Origin: an archaeon
GTDB lineage: Archaea; Asgardarchaeota; Hermodarchaeia; Hermodarchaeales; Hermodarchaeaceae
Direction of reading: 5' to 3'
Length of the DNA stretch: 12,179 nt
NCBI GenBank assembly: GCA_016550395.1
Contig: JABXGY010000089.1
Span: 1-12,179 of the forward strand
Of this stretch, positions 1 through 6,552 are shown one piece after another. Numbering within the stretch: the stretch's first letter is position 1; every line of letters begins with the position of its first letter. The position numbers were made by a program, and so were the translations under genes. The notes under the pieces are model-generated. The model ran no database searches. It worked only from the letters and a program-made list of their open reading frames with translations, and was not told where the DNA came from.

Positions 1-2
1 CT

Positions 3-1088
3 GGTACGCATACAGGTAATCAGCCACTAAATGTTACGTTTCAGCGTGTTTTTGAAGAACCAGGAGTGAATTTCACCTTTCCGGAATTTAATGTCTTTTA
101 CGATTATTATGGTAATGCGTATAATATTGTGCCAAACACTGATGCAAATAGTGTGGAATATAAGGTTAATTGGATAAATCCGAATTTCTTAGACGATGAC
201 CCTGAAATCCCCCTCATAGGTGGATCTCAGATGAAAGGCTACTGGTCACTGTTTTGGGACTTCTACCTCAACAGTAGTGACAACACCTTCCTAGCCGAGG
301 ATACCCTAAGCGACCTGTTTTCTTTCAACTTCACAATTTTCATGGAAAACGATACCCTCATCTACAATACACCCACCATCGTCCATTGCAACGTTACCTT
401 TAATACGGGACCAGACACTAACGAATACAACTATGGCAATTGTACCCTCCTTTTCCCAAAACAGATCTACAATGAAACGACTCTAATAGCCAATATTACT
501 CTTGATGATGTAATCCAAGTGGGAAGACCCATAGGAGGAGACCTAACACCTGCTGTAGACAATGAAACCCATCTTGGATTTCACGCAAATTTCGATATTG
601 CCTTGTCAGCCAATACCTCCTGGGGATTAGTCTTTGATCTCAATGTAACAGCATATACTAATTCCTCATTCTGTCTCTTAGATTTGACGATACCGGATAA
701 CGAATACTTCCTTCAATCAGGGTATACAGGCACACTTCTCGAACAGCCCATGCATTTTCCCAAAGCGGATATCACCATTCATACACCACACGATATCAAT
801 TGGAAACAAAATATTACCAACCTTTGGTTCCGGTTCCCGCAGGTATGGGTCAATGTTACTCTACCTGGAAACTCGACACCAGGTTTGAGTGGCTCTGCCA
901 TTTCTCTACGCATGCCAACGAGTAGATCTCTGGAGTGTCCATCGACTGACTCATTTGATTTGGAAAATACACTAGTTAGTAAAAGTGACCACCCCTTAGG
1001 TTCTGTTCATACCGATACCAATGAACCAGGGTTGCTAATCATCACAATAATTTCCAGTTTTCGCCGATGGTTAATAACTTGGTTTTAG
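3..1088 (+). CDS. Sequon-rich secreted or cell-surface protein, 5' end outside the window
   Basis: The reading frame is open without a stop from base 3, so the GTG at 66 is an internal Val codon and the gene starts upstream of the window. The visible part is about 361 residues. It carries 16 N-x-S/T N-glycosylation sequons (for example NVT at 33-41, NFT, NSS, NDT, NCT, NET, NIT, NST), with many aromatic and Asn residues and beta-strand-like alternation, as in archaeal S-layer-like or adhesin-like exported glycoproteins. All sequons lie before about base 890. The last 65 or so residues have none and are rich in Ser, Thr and Asp. The end is hydrophobic with two Arg (GLLIITIISSFRRWLITWF), which could be a short membrane anchor. 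I recognise no named family. Exported surface protein is an inference from composition; no signal peptide can be seen because the N-terminus is missing. The change in character near the C-terminus could mean a frame disruption, but neither other frame continues well. Confidence 0.6.
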   Translation, partial: GTHTGNQPLNVTFQRVFEEPGVNFTFPEFNVFYDYYGNAYNIVPNTDANSVEYKVNWINPNFLDDDPEIPLIGGSQMKGYWSLFWDFYLNSSDNTFLAEDTLSDLFSFNFTIFMENDTLIYNTPTIVHCNVTFNTGPDTNEYNYGNCTLLFPKQIYNETTLIANITLDDVIQVGRPIGGDLTPAVDNETHLGFHANFDIALSANTSWGLVFDLNVTAYTNSSFCLLDLTIPDNEYFLQSGYTGTLLEQPMHFPKADITIHTPHDINWKQNITNLWFRFPQVWVNVTLPGNSTPGLSGSAISLRMPTSRSLECPSTDSFDLENTLVSKSDHPLGSVHTDTNEPGLLIITIISSFRRWLITWF

Positions 1089-1175
1089 ATGTAGGAAAAG
1101 ACGTATTGGCTTTGCATTGGGTATTTCTCAATCAATCCTATCACTAGACTATAAGAGAAGCCGCAGCTCCAATTC

Positions 1176-1182
1176 TTTAAAA
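1176..1182 (+). promoter_or_regulatory. Putative box A (TTTAAAA) for the EAP30-like gene
   Basis: TTTAAAA lies 41 bases upstream of the ATG at 1224. An archaeal TATA box there would place transcription start near 1205, giving a short leader that contains a GGGAG Shine-Dalgarno-like site at 1217-1221. It falls in the 135-base gap after the surface-protein gene, so the EAP30-like gene probably has its own promoter. Read by eye only. Confidence 0.4.
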
Positions 1183-1223
1183 GTGCGACACTTCTTAGAG
1201 TAAATGTAATAATCCTGGGAGTC

Positions 1224-1889
1224 ATGTCAATGCCTGCTGAACAAGATAACAAAGATGACCTTGATGAGGCTTTTCAGCAATTCAGTAAAAAATTGAAGAG
1301 AAAAGTCGATGCAGGTGATCCTACTAAAGACCCAGAGCTTCGTACCCGACTCGAAGAACTCGACGTTCAAGTCCCTTCAAAATCCCATTTCTTTTCTGAC
1401 GTTGAATCGCAGCTTAAGCAACTGAAAGAAGAATTCCATATCGAAATCCAGGTCCCGCAAACTCTAGAAGAATCAATTGTGCATTTATTAGCAACTGACG
1501 CTACCGGTAAAAAAACTAAGGCACCTCTAACAGCAGCGGATTTATTCACCCAGATTCATGCAATTGACCAGTATAGTCAACTCTCAAGTAAAGAACTTCA
1601 GAAAGTTCTAAAGAAGCTCGAAAAAGAAAATGTCCTGTACCTCTCTGAAGTACAAGGAACTCTTGTTGTGCAATTACATGATGAGTTTCTCAGCGAGGAT
1701 GAAGCTGCTATTCTCGACATCGCAGCACGAAAAGCAGGAAAGGTGTCGCTAGAACAAATTATGCTGTCCACTCAATGGTCTCAATTACGAGTTCAGCTGG
1801 CTCTTGACGCCTTGATTGCTAAGAATATGGTAGTGAAAAAGAAGAGCTTTGTAGGTGGAACGCGTTATCAGGTGTCAGAAGACTCTTAA
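1224..1889 (+). CDS. EAP30-domain (ESCRT-II Vps22/Vps36-like) protein
   Basis: The 221-residue protein resembles the EAP30 subunits of ESCRT-II, which bridge ESCRT-I and ESCRT-III in eukaryotic membrane remodelling. The layout matches human SNF8/Vps22 as I remember it. An N-terminal charged helix (12-30) leads to DPELR (36-40), which aligns with NPEFR of SNF8. A short loop with FF (56-57) corresponds to the FW of SNF8. Two tandem winged-helix domains follow. The first (about 80-152) has PLTAADLFTQI and ends KVLKKLEKENVLYL. The second (about 157-218) has a Trp (185) followed by Arg (189), then LALDALIAKNMV and GGTRYQV, aligning with KWETERARQVLEHLLKEGLAW and the GEAHYW end. ATG at 1224 has GGGAG 3 bases upstream; ATG at 1230 is an alternative. 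No Vps4, ESCRT-III, Vps28 or Vps25 gene is in the window. Other winged-helix families such as Vps25 or a DNA-binding regulator are possible, but the helix-plus-two-wings order favours EAP30. Confidence 0.68.
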   Translation: MSMPAEQDNKDDLDEAFQQFSKKLKRKVDAGDPTKDPELRTRLEELDVQVPSKSHFFSDVESQLKQLKEEFHIEIQVPQTLEESIVHLLATDATGKKTKAPLTAADLFTQIHAIDQYSQLSSKELQKVLKKLEKENVLYLSEVQGTLVVQLHDEFLSEDEAAILDIAARKAGKVSLEQIMLSTQWSQLRVQLALDALIAKNMVVKKKSFVGGTRYQVSEDS

Positions 1890-1923
1890 TGATCCTTCTT
1901 TACTTATACGCACCCCTCTCTGG

Positions 1924-1932
1924 TTTTAAATA
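1924..1932 (+). promoter_or_regulatory. Putative box A (TTTTAAATA) for the 61-residue protein gene
   Basis: TTTTAAATA is close to the archaeal TATA consensus and is centred 38 bases before the GTG at 1966. Transcription would start around 1954-1956, leaving a leader of about ten bases or fewer. This fits the absence of a Shine-Dalgarno site before that GTG. Confidence 0.4.
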
Positions 1933-1965
1933 GCTTCATTCGTGGTTTTAGTCGGTGCAATATAA

Positions 1966-2151
1966 GTGAGTACAGATTGTGTAGAAGTTATACGAGGCTA
2001 TTCAAGATCCCATGACGAGTTTCCTCATCGGGATATTCGCCGAGAGAAACGTTTACTTCGCCAAGCCATCGCAGCCTCAACAGGTCCTCATCGAATTCGC
2101 CTTCAACGGGAATTAGCAGCCCTCGAGGACTACGAAAGGGAGAACCGGTAA
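1966..2151 (+). CDS. Small charged hypothetical protein, 61 residues
   Basis: I do not recognise this gene. From a GTG start it encodes 61 residues. After about 20 mixed residues (TDCVEVIRGYSRSHDEFPHR) comes a strongly charged, Arg-rich helical stretch with Leu and Ala at heptad-like spacing (DIRREKRLLRQAI, then IRLQRELAALEDYERE). This looks like a short amphipathic or coiled-coil hairpin broken at STGPH. Support for a real gene: a good box A at 1924-1932, a clean stop, a T6 tract four bases after the stop, and a position in a same-strand series between the EAP30-like and NTPase genes. Against it: short, GTG start, no Shine-Dalgarno site and no known family. A helical partner peptide is possible but is speculation. 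Confidence 0.45.
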   Translation: MSTDCVEVIRGYSRSHDEFPHRDIRREKRLLRQAIAASTGPHRIRLQRELAALEDYERENR

Positions 2152-2154
2152 CAC

Positions 2155-2160
2155 TTTTTT
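2155..2160 (+). terminator. Oligo-T tract after the 61-residue gene
   Basis: TTTTTT begins four bases after the TAA at 2149-2151. Archaeal RNA polymerase commonly stops at short T-runs without a hairpin, so this is a plausible terminator. The 143 bases that follow up to the next start hold only AT-rich sequence and a possible box A, TTATACATA, at 2275-2283. Confidence 0.3.
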
Positions 2161-2303
2161 GAGAATATCATCAGCATAGCTCCAGTAACAAGAGAAAGGT
2201 GTTTTTACGTTCTAGGCATTAGCCTTATCAAGTATTTTCCTAAAATCATATGGGATCTAATGGACTACTTCGAGTTATACATAAAGCTGATTGGTGAAGC
2301 AGA

Positions 2304-2894
2304 TTGAAGTGCATACTCGCTATTTCAGGAACTCCTGGCACTGGCAAAACCGAAGTAGGTCAACTTTTAGCTAAGCATCTTAAGACTCAAATCCTAGAAC
2401 TTAGTGACTTCGCAAAACAGAAACAACTGTTCTTAGGAAAGGATCAGGATCGAGATACCTTCATAGTAGATGTTGATCAGCTACGACATTTTCTCGTTGA
2501 TCTGGCTCATAGGTCGGATGAACGTTTTATCGTTGTTGGTCACTTTGCTGATGAAGTCCCTATAGATTTTCTTGAATTGATAGTAGTATTGCGGAGTAAT
2601 CCAGTTGTCTTAACTCAACGACTGCTTCAACGTGGTTGGACGCATAAGAAAATATTAGAAAATATCCAGGCAGAAATACTGGGTGATTGCACGGCTCAGG
2701 CATTGACTCGCCATGACCATTCTAAGGTCTTTGAAATCGATACCACTAATCTATCACCTGAAGAGACAGTAGAAGCCATTGAAAAAATTTTAGCAGGAAA
2801 AGGAAATCAGTTTGTCGTTGGAGAAATCTCGTGGCTACATACTTTAGATCCAAAGCTTCTTCATCAAATAATGGAAGAGCGGAGGCTCCCTTAA
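2304..2894 (+). CDS. AK6/Fap7-type adenylate kinase/NTPase
   Basis: The 196-residue P-loop NTPase belongs to the archaeal putative adenylate kinase family related to eukaryotic AK6/Fap7, which acts with ribosomal protein uS11 in late small-subunit maturation and shows adenylate kinase and ATPase activity. Walker A is GTPGTGKT at 9-16. Family signatures follow: a DFAKQKQL stretch (35-42), DVDQL (56-60), the VLRSNP strand (95-100), then RGW (110-112) and KKILENIQAE (115-124), matching the RGY..KK...EN..AE signature of AK6. Where many homologues have an acidic residue before Gly-His in the Walker B-like segment, this protein has VVGH (77-80). Length is about 20 residues more than human AK6, mostly a C-terminal tail. 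The start is TTG with GGTGA at 2293-2297, six bases upstream. It is followed after 65 bases by the GluRS gene in the same direction. Confidence 0.8.
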   Translation: MKCILAISGTPGTGKTEVGQLLAKHLKTQILELSDFAKQKQLFLGKDQDRDTFIVDVDQLRHFLVDLAHRSDERFIVVGHFADEVPIDFLELIVVLRSNPVVLTQRLLQRGWTHKKILENIQAEILGDCTAQALTRHDHSKVFEIDTTNLSPEETVEAIEKILAGKGNQFVVGEISWLHTLDPKLLHQIMEERRLP

Positions 2895-2959
2895 AACCAC
2901 AAAAAGCATAAGTGTGCCTCAACACTTTGACAAATAGGTGAATCCGGGTCGGACAAGGC

Positions 2960-4690
2960 TTGAATAAAAATTCCGAAGTATCAGTAGAACAAATTATTCG
3001 AAAATATAGTTTAGCGAATGCCATTAAATTTAGCGGGAAGGCAAATTCACAAGCTGTGATTGGGAAGTTGCTTGCAGAACGACCTGAATTGCGATCACAC
3101 GCTCAGGACATAATCGGGCAGGTAAACCGTATTGTAACTGAGGTCAACAAATTACCTTTAGCCGACCAAATATCAGAATTACAGGATTTGGCTCCTGATC
3201 TGCTAGAAGCGTCTAAGGAACGTCGTGTTAAAGAGCTTCCAGTTTTACACGATGCGAAAATGGGAAAAGTAGTGACGCGATTACCCCCTGAACCAAGTGG
3301 GTACCCACATATTGGGCATGCCTACGCGGGATACATTAACTGGTATTATGCTCGGAAATATAAGGGTCGGTTAATCCTACGGTTTGAAGATACCAACCCC
3401 CGAAACGTCCAAAAAGAGTACTATGAAGCCTTCAAAAAAGGCTATCAATGGATGGATATTGACTGGGATGAAGAGCTAAAGGTTTCCGATGACCTACCAT
3501 ACTTCTACGAAAAAGCTCGAGAACTACTCGAACGTCACGAAGCCTATTTTTGCACTTGCCAAGCGGATGTCATCAAAGAAGGCCGCAGAGCCGGTACACC
3601 TTGCCCACATCGCCAAGATGATAGTGACAAGAATGTAGATGTTTGGGATGAAATAATTGATGGAAAGTATAAGGAAGGTGAAATTGTCTGTCGACTCCGC
3701 GTGGACATGAATCACCCAAATGCAGTCATGCGCGACCCCAACATTTTCCGGATTATTGATTATCCCCATCCATTTCAAGGAACCCAATACCGACTATGGC
3801 CCACCTATGACTTTGCTAATGCACTCGAAGATCATCGCAATGGAATCAGTCACATACTGCGGAGTAACGAGTTCGCAAGCAGAGATGAACTCCAAGCATA
3901 TATTCGAGATCTCTTTCAATTACCCCAACCGCTAATTCAGGAATGGTCACGATTTGCTATTGAAGGTAGCCCTGTCAGTAAACGGAAGATACGACCTTTG
4001 ATTAAATCGGGTTTTATTAGTGGGTGGGACGATATTCGTCTAACTACAATAGCCGCTCTTCGCCGGCGAGGGATTATTCCTGAAGCGATTAGGGAAATGA
4101 CTCGGGAAGTGGGGCTAAGCGTTGCACAACCTATACTGGATTGGTCTGTCCTTTTAGGCATCAACCGCCGCTTAGTAGACCCGATTGCCAACCGTTATTA
4201 TGCTGTTACCCAACCCTTTTTGATTGAGATTTCTAATGCAAAGCCTCACACAGCGAAGATTCCTTACCATCCTGATTTCAAAGACCGAGGAACTCGAACC
4301 ATCCCAATAAAGGACCGTGTTTATATTGATGGACAAGATGCATCTCGATTAAAGAAAGGAGACGTATTCCGATTGAAACATGCCTATAATCTTCAGGTCA
4401 AAAGAAAAACGAAGAAAACATTATTCTGCAGTTATGCAGGAGAGGACCTCGATCAGGCACGAATCAAAATTCAATGGGTCATAGATAACTCGATTCCTAT
4501 GGAATTGCGTTATCCTAATGTTCTCTTCATTAAAGGTGAATTGAATTCAGCGAGTCTACGGAAAGTTGAGGGAATAGGAGAACACGCAATTCGAGATGTA
4601 AAACCAGGCACAATTATTCAATTAGAACGTAAGGGTTTTGGATTTATCGATGGAAATGCGGAGAAAGTCAATATTAACATGACTGAATAA
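2960..4690 (+). CDS. gltX: Glutamyl-tRNA synthetase, archaeal type
   Basis: Charges tRNA(Glu) with glutamate in the cytoplasm. In archaea the enzyme is commonly non-discriminating and also makes Glu-tRNA(Gln) for the amidotransferase GatDE. The 576-residue length is normal for the archaeal class Ic GluRS/GlnRS-like family. About 95 helical N-terminal residues are typical of archaeal members. The Rossmann catalytic domain has the HIGH motif intact (117-120, in EPSGYPHIGH) and RFEDTNP (141-147). A CTC...CPH cluster (C198, C200, C215, H217) looks like a zinc knuckle. The KMSKS counterpart is VSKRK (339-343). WDDIRL (356-361) with ALRRRGI marks the archaeal/eukaryotic branch. The rest is the beta-barrel anticodon-binding part. 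The start is TTG; an in-frame TGA at 2939-2941 limits upstream choices, and there is no properly spaced Shine-Dalgarno site. No key residue is missing. Confidence 0.95.
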   Translation: MNKNSEVSVEQIIRKYSLANAIKFSGKANSQAVIGKLLAERPELRSHAQDIIGQVNRIVTEVNKLPLADQISELQDLAPDLLEASKERRVKELPVLHDAKMGKVVTRLPPEPSGYPHIGHAYAGYINWYYARKYKGRLILRFEDTNPRNVQKEYYEAFKKGYQWMDIDWDEELKVSDDLPYFYEKARELLERHEAYFCTCQADVIKEGRRAGTPCPHRQDDSDKNVDVWDEIIDGKYKEGEIVCRLRVDMNHPNAVMRDPNIFRIIDYPHPFQGTQYRLWPTYDFANALEDHRNGISHILRSNEFASRDELQAYIRDLFQLPQPLIQEWSRFAIEGSPVSKRKIRPLIKSGFISGWDDIRLTTIAALRRRGIIPEAIREMTREVGLSVAQPILDWSVLLGINRRLVDPIANRYYAVTQPFLIEISNAKPHTAKIPYHPDFKDRGTRTIPIKDRVYIDGQDASRLKKGDVFRLKHAYNLQVKRKTKKTLFCSYAGEDLDQARIKIQWVIDNSIPMELRYPNVLFIKGELNSASLRKVEGIGEHAIRDVKPGTIIQLERKGFGFIDGNAEKVNINMTE

Positions 4691-4769
4691 TCGAAGGCGC
4701 AAAGATTTTAGAGCGCTAATTCCCAGTACCGTATAGTCAAAATGCGCATTCGGGGGTATAGGTCTAGCA

Positions 4770-5624
4770 ATGGCCGAGGATGTCCAGCGGGCACTTGATA
4801 ACCTTCGGTTTGACCGGATGGTCAAAGCATTCTGTATTATATCACCCGATAATGTCATTTATCAAAGCAAACTCGATCCCGAAACTGAAGCCATGGTAAA
4901 ACAGACTGTGAGCCTCTACAAGGGTCAAATAAGCCAGCTTACAGTTAACACCGAAGCTGGGCTTGTTGTTATTTCAAAGATTGCAAATAATTGGTTACTT
5001 GCAGTTCTTTTTCCCCCAAATCTCTCATTGGGGATAGCTGTAGTCAAAACCAAGGCTACCCTACTTGCTCTTCGTGAGCTGGATCTAGAAATCTTAAAAA
5101 CCATGCCCGCTGCACCTGCTGAACCCAAACCTAAGCCTGCTCCACCTCCATTAGAAACACCCCCACCAGAGATAAAGACTGAACCTCTCCCCACTCCACC
5201 ACCCTCTCCACCCCCAGCTACAACTTCAGAACCAATAATATCAGCAGAACCAGCTTCTACTATTACTGAAGAAGAATCACTTCCTCCACCATTAGAACCC
5301 CCACCCGTCGAACCCATCGAATCCATCGAACCTATACCTCCTCCACCTTCTCCAAAACCCACATCACCAGAATCTCGAATAGATCTAACTTTTGTCCCAC
5401 AAGGGGGTGAGTCCCTACTCGCCGCTCTCGATAAAGGATCACCTGTGGGTGGTAACCTCTATGATAAATTTGGTCCCTTTGCTCGAGATATACTATTTCT
5501 AGTCGATGGAAAACGAGATGTCAAAACAATCGCCTTTCTTCTAGGATTACCGGAATATGCTATCGTCGAAGTCCTAGAATTTGCAATTACCAATAATATC
5601 CTCGCCAAACCAGCAGCCACATGA
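4770..5624 (+). CDS. Roadblock-like domain, proline-rich linker, small C-terminal helical domain
   Basis: A three-part protein of 284 residues. Residues 1-110 have the order of a roadblock/LC7 domain: helix (1-13), beta hairpin (KAFCIISPDNVIYQS, 19-33), long helix (37-52), then strands (QLTVNTEAGLVVISKIAN and NWLLAVLF, 56-81) and a final helix (94-110). Roadblock proteins bind small Ras-like, Rag and Arf GTPases and are abundant in Asgard archaea. Residues 111-200 form a low-complexity linker with about 36 prolines in 90 residues, plus Glu, Ser and Thr. Residues 203-284 form a compact domain with VDGKRDVKTIAFLLGLPEY (245-263) and a following helix, a pattern seen in winged-helix-like tails of prokaryotic signalling proteins. 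There is no signal peptide, so it is cytoplasmic. ATG at 4770 lies 79 bases after GluRS; the G5 run at 4752-4756 is too far upstream for a standard Shine-Dalgarno site. A role in GTPase-linked scaffolding is inference. Confidence 0.65.
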   Translation: MAEDVQRALDNLRFDRMVKAFCIISPDNVIYQSKLDPETEAMVKQTVSLYKGQISQLTVNTEAGLVVISKIANNWLLAVLFPPNLSLGIAVVKTKATLLALRELDLEILKTMPAAPAEPKPKPAPPPLETPPPEIKTEPLPTPPPSPPPATTSEPIISAEPASTITEEESLPPPLEPPPVEPIESIEPIPPPPSPKPTSPESRIDLTFVPQGGESLLAALDKGSPVGGNLYDKFGPFARDILFLVDGKRDVKTIAFLLGLPEYAIVEVLEFAITNNILAKPAAT

Positions 5625-5663
5625 CCTGTTTTCATCCAAGCTACACGATATTTTTTCAGCGCA

Positions 5664-5671
5664 TTATAAAA
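5664..5671 (+). promoter_or_regulatory. TATA-like element TTATAAAA in the 5625-5920 intergenic stretch
   Basis: TTATAAAA is a strong box A match in non-coding sequence just before a GC-rich block. By the usual box-to-start distance, transcription would begin near 5690-5695. A T-rich alternative (TATTTTTT, 5649-5656) would start near 5678, which fits the block's outer helix better. On the minus strand the same A8 run (5668-5675) reads as T8 and could instead be a terminator. Confidence 0.35.
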
Positions 5672-5680
5672 AAAATAACG

Positions 5681-5787
5681 CCGGAAGGGCAGCCGAGGGA
5701 GGAGGGATGTTGTTTTGGAGGGCGAGGACGACTCGGGCCTGAGGCCTCCTTGGGAGGATTCTGCCTATGAGGAGTTTTCGGTTTTTT
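5681..5787 (+). ncRNA. Candidate structured small RNA, family unknown, strand uncertain
   Basis: Bases 5681-5780 are about 62% G+C, whereas the next 100 bases are about 32%. No convincing protein is encoded. The block folds on itself. CCGGAA (5681-5686) pairs with TTTCGG (5776-5781), with one G-U. GGCAG (5688-5692) pairs with CTGCC (5761-5765). Inside, CGAG (5723-5726) pairs with CTCG (5732-5735) around a five-base loop, and CCTCC (5745-5749) pairs with GGAGG (5753-5757) around TTG. The outer helix is followed at once by T6 (5782-5787), as at an archaeal transcript end. A purine-rich strand, GGGAGGAGGG, lies at 5697-5706. I could not match it to tRNA (no T-loop), C/D guide (no box C/D pair), H/ACA (no ACA end) or RNase P RNA. 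CCGGAAGG...GCAGCC recalls the SRP RNA helix 8 loop, but the other half of an SRP RNA is absent. It could also be a 3' untranslated structure or bidirectional terminator. Confidence 0.4.
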
Positions 5788-5920
5788 AAAATTGTGTCGC
5801 TTGCCCTACCGGCTATTGAATAATCGCCAAAGAACATAAATAAGTCTTTATGTTTTTCCCAACAATCCCAATATTTTATTGAGATTATCACAATTATAGT
5901 TAATAAAACCGCAAAATTGG

Positions 5921-6514
5921 TTAGGCTTCTTCAATTGTACCTTCTTTACCACATTGGACACAGATTAGCGGTTTTGAACGGTATTGGTTGCCACACTGTG
6001 AACAGACAAAGTTCATGGTCACTGGTGCAACAGTAACGTCAGGCTGACGGCGTCGTAATGCCCAAAAAGGAAGGGAAACTATTGAAGCAATACCCAGAGT
6101 AATTATGAGGGGCACGACTATCTGCCACAGGAAGAAGGAAAATATGAAGCCGATTGTGAATCCAGCGACGAGGGCGTATTTGATTGTAAAGAGCAACCAG
6201 ATACAACCGGGTAGTAATACTGCTATACTGACAATGGAGAGTGTTGTAATCATGTTTCGAATCAGAAGCGCTACTATTATGGACATTGTGATCCAGAGAC
6301 TTAATGGAACTATGAAAGAAAAATTTAGAAGATAGTCGATAGTGGCGAGAATCCAGGCTAATTCGTATAATTGGAAAGTGTCAATTAGTCCTGTGTAAGT
6401 TGTGTATACAAGAGTTTGGATTAGAGCAGGTTGGATTAAGAAAATAAACACGGAGAGAGTCACACTACTAAGGAGTCCGAACGAAACAGTGTAAGAACTC
6501 CTAGGTTTAGGCAT
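5921..6514 (-). CDS. Multi-pass membrane protein with C-terminal zinc ribbon
   Basis: The 197-residue protein has about four to five hydrophobic segments (roughly 10-31, 65-87, 91-112, 114-128 and 130-152). A basic stop at WALRRRQPD (151-159) probably faces the cytoplasm. A short C-terminal zinc ribbon follows: CSQC at 171-174 and CVQC at 185-188, spaced by ten residues. Such tails are common on archaeal membrane proteins; their partners are mostly unknown. I do not recognise a named family or a catalytic motif. The gene follows the neighbouring membrane-protein gene (6553-7035) on the same strand after 38 bases, so the two may be co-transcribed, although TTAATAAAC (minus strand, 6537-6545) could be its own box A. 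No strong Shine-Dalgarno site is seen before the ATG. Membrane topology is by eye. Confidence 0.7.
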   Translation of the reverse strand: MPKPRSSYTVSFGLLSSVTLSVFIFLIQPALIQTLVYTTYTGLIDTFQLYELAWILATIDYLLNFSFIVPLSLWITMSIIVALLIRNMITTLSIVSIAVLLPGCIWLLFTIKYALVAGFTIGFIFSFFLWQIVVPLIITLGIASIVSLPFWALRRRQPDVTVAPVTMNFVCSQCGNQYRSKPLICVQCGKEGTIEEA

Positions 6515-6552
6515 GATATGGAGCCTTAGGATGTGAGTTTATTAATGTGGCT

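Noticed and set aside
4925..5362. Long minus-strand glycine/serine-rich reading frame
   Set aside because: It is the antisense image of the proline-rich linker of the roadblock protein; CC-rich Pro codons read as GG-rich Gly codons. The composition is wholly explained by the sense gene.
5681..5706. SRP RNA helix 8 (CCGGAAGG...GCAGCC resemblance)
   Set aside because: Only one strand of the helix 8 loop is suggested, and the matching half and the rest of an approximately 300-base SRP RNA are not present in the AT-rich sequence around it.
5707..5742. 11-codon frame (MLFWRARTTRA) preceded by GGAGGAGGG, a possible leader peptide
   Set aside because: The purine run could mimic a Shine-Dalgarno site, but attenuation by leader peptide is not established in archaea, and no same-strand gene follows for it to control.
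5664..5891. 75-residue minus-strand reading frame across the intergenic block
   Set aside because: Low-quality mixed composition, no ribosome-binding site, and it runs through the GC-rich structured block, which is better explained as RNA.
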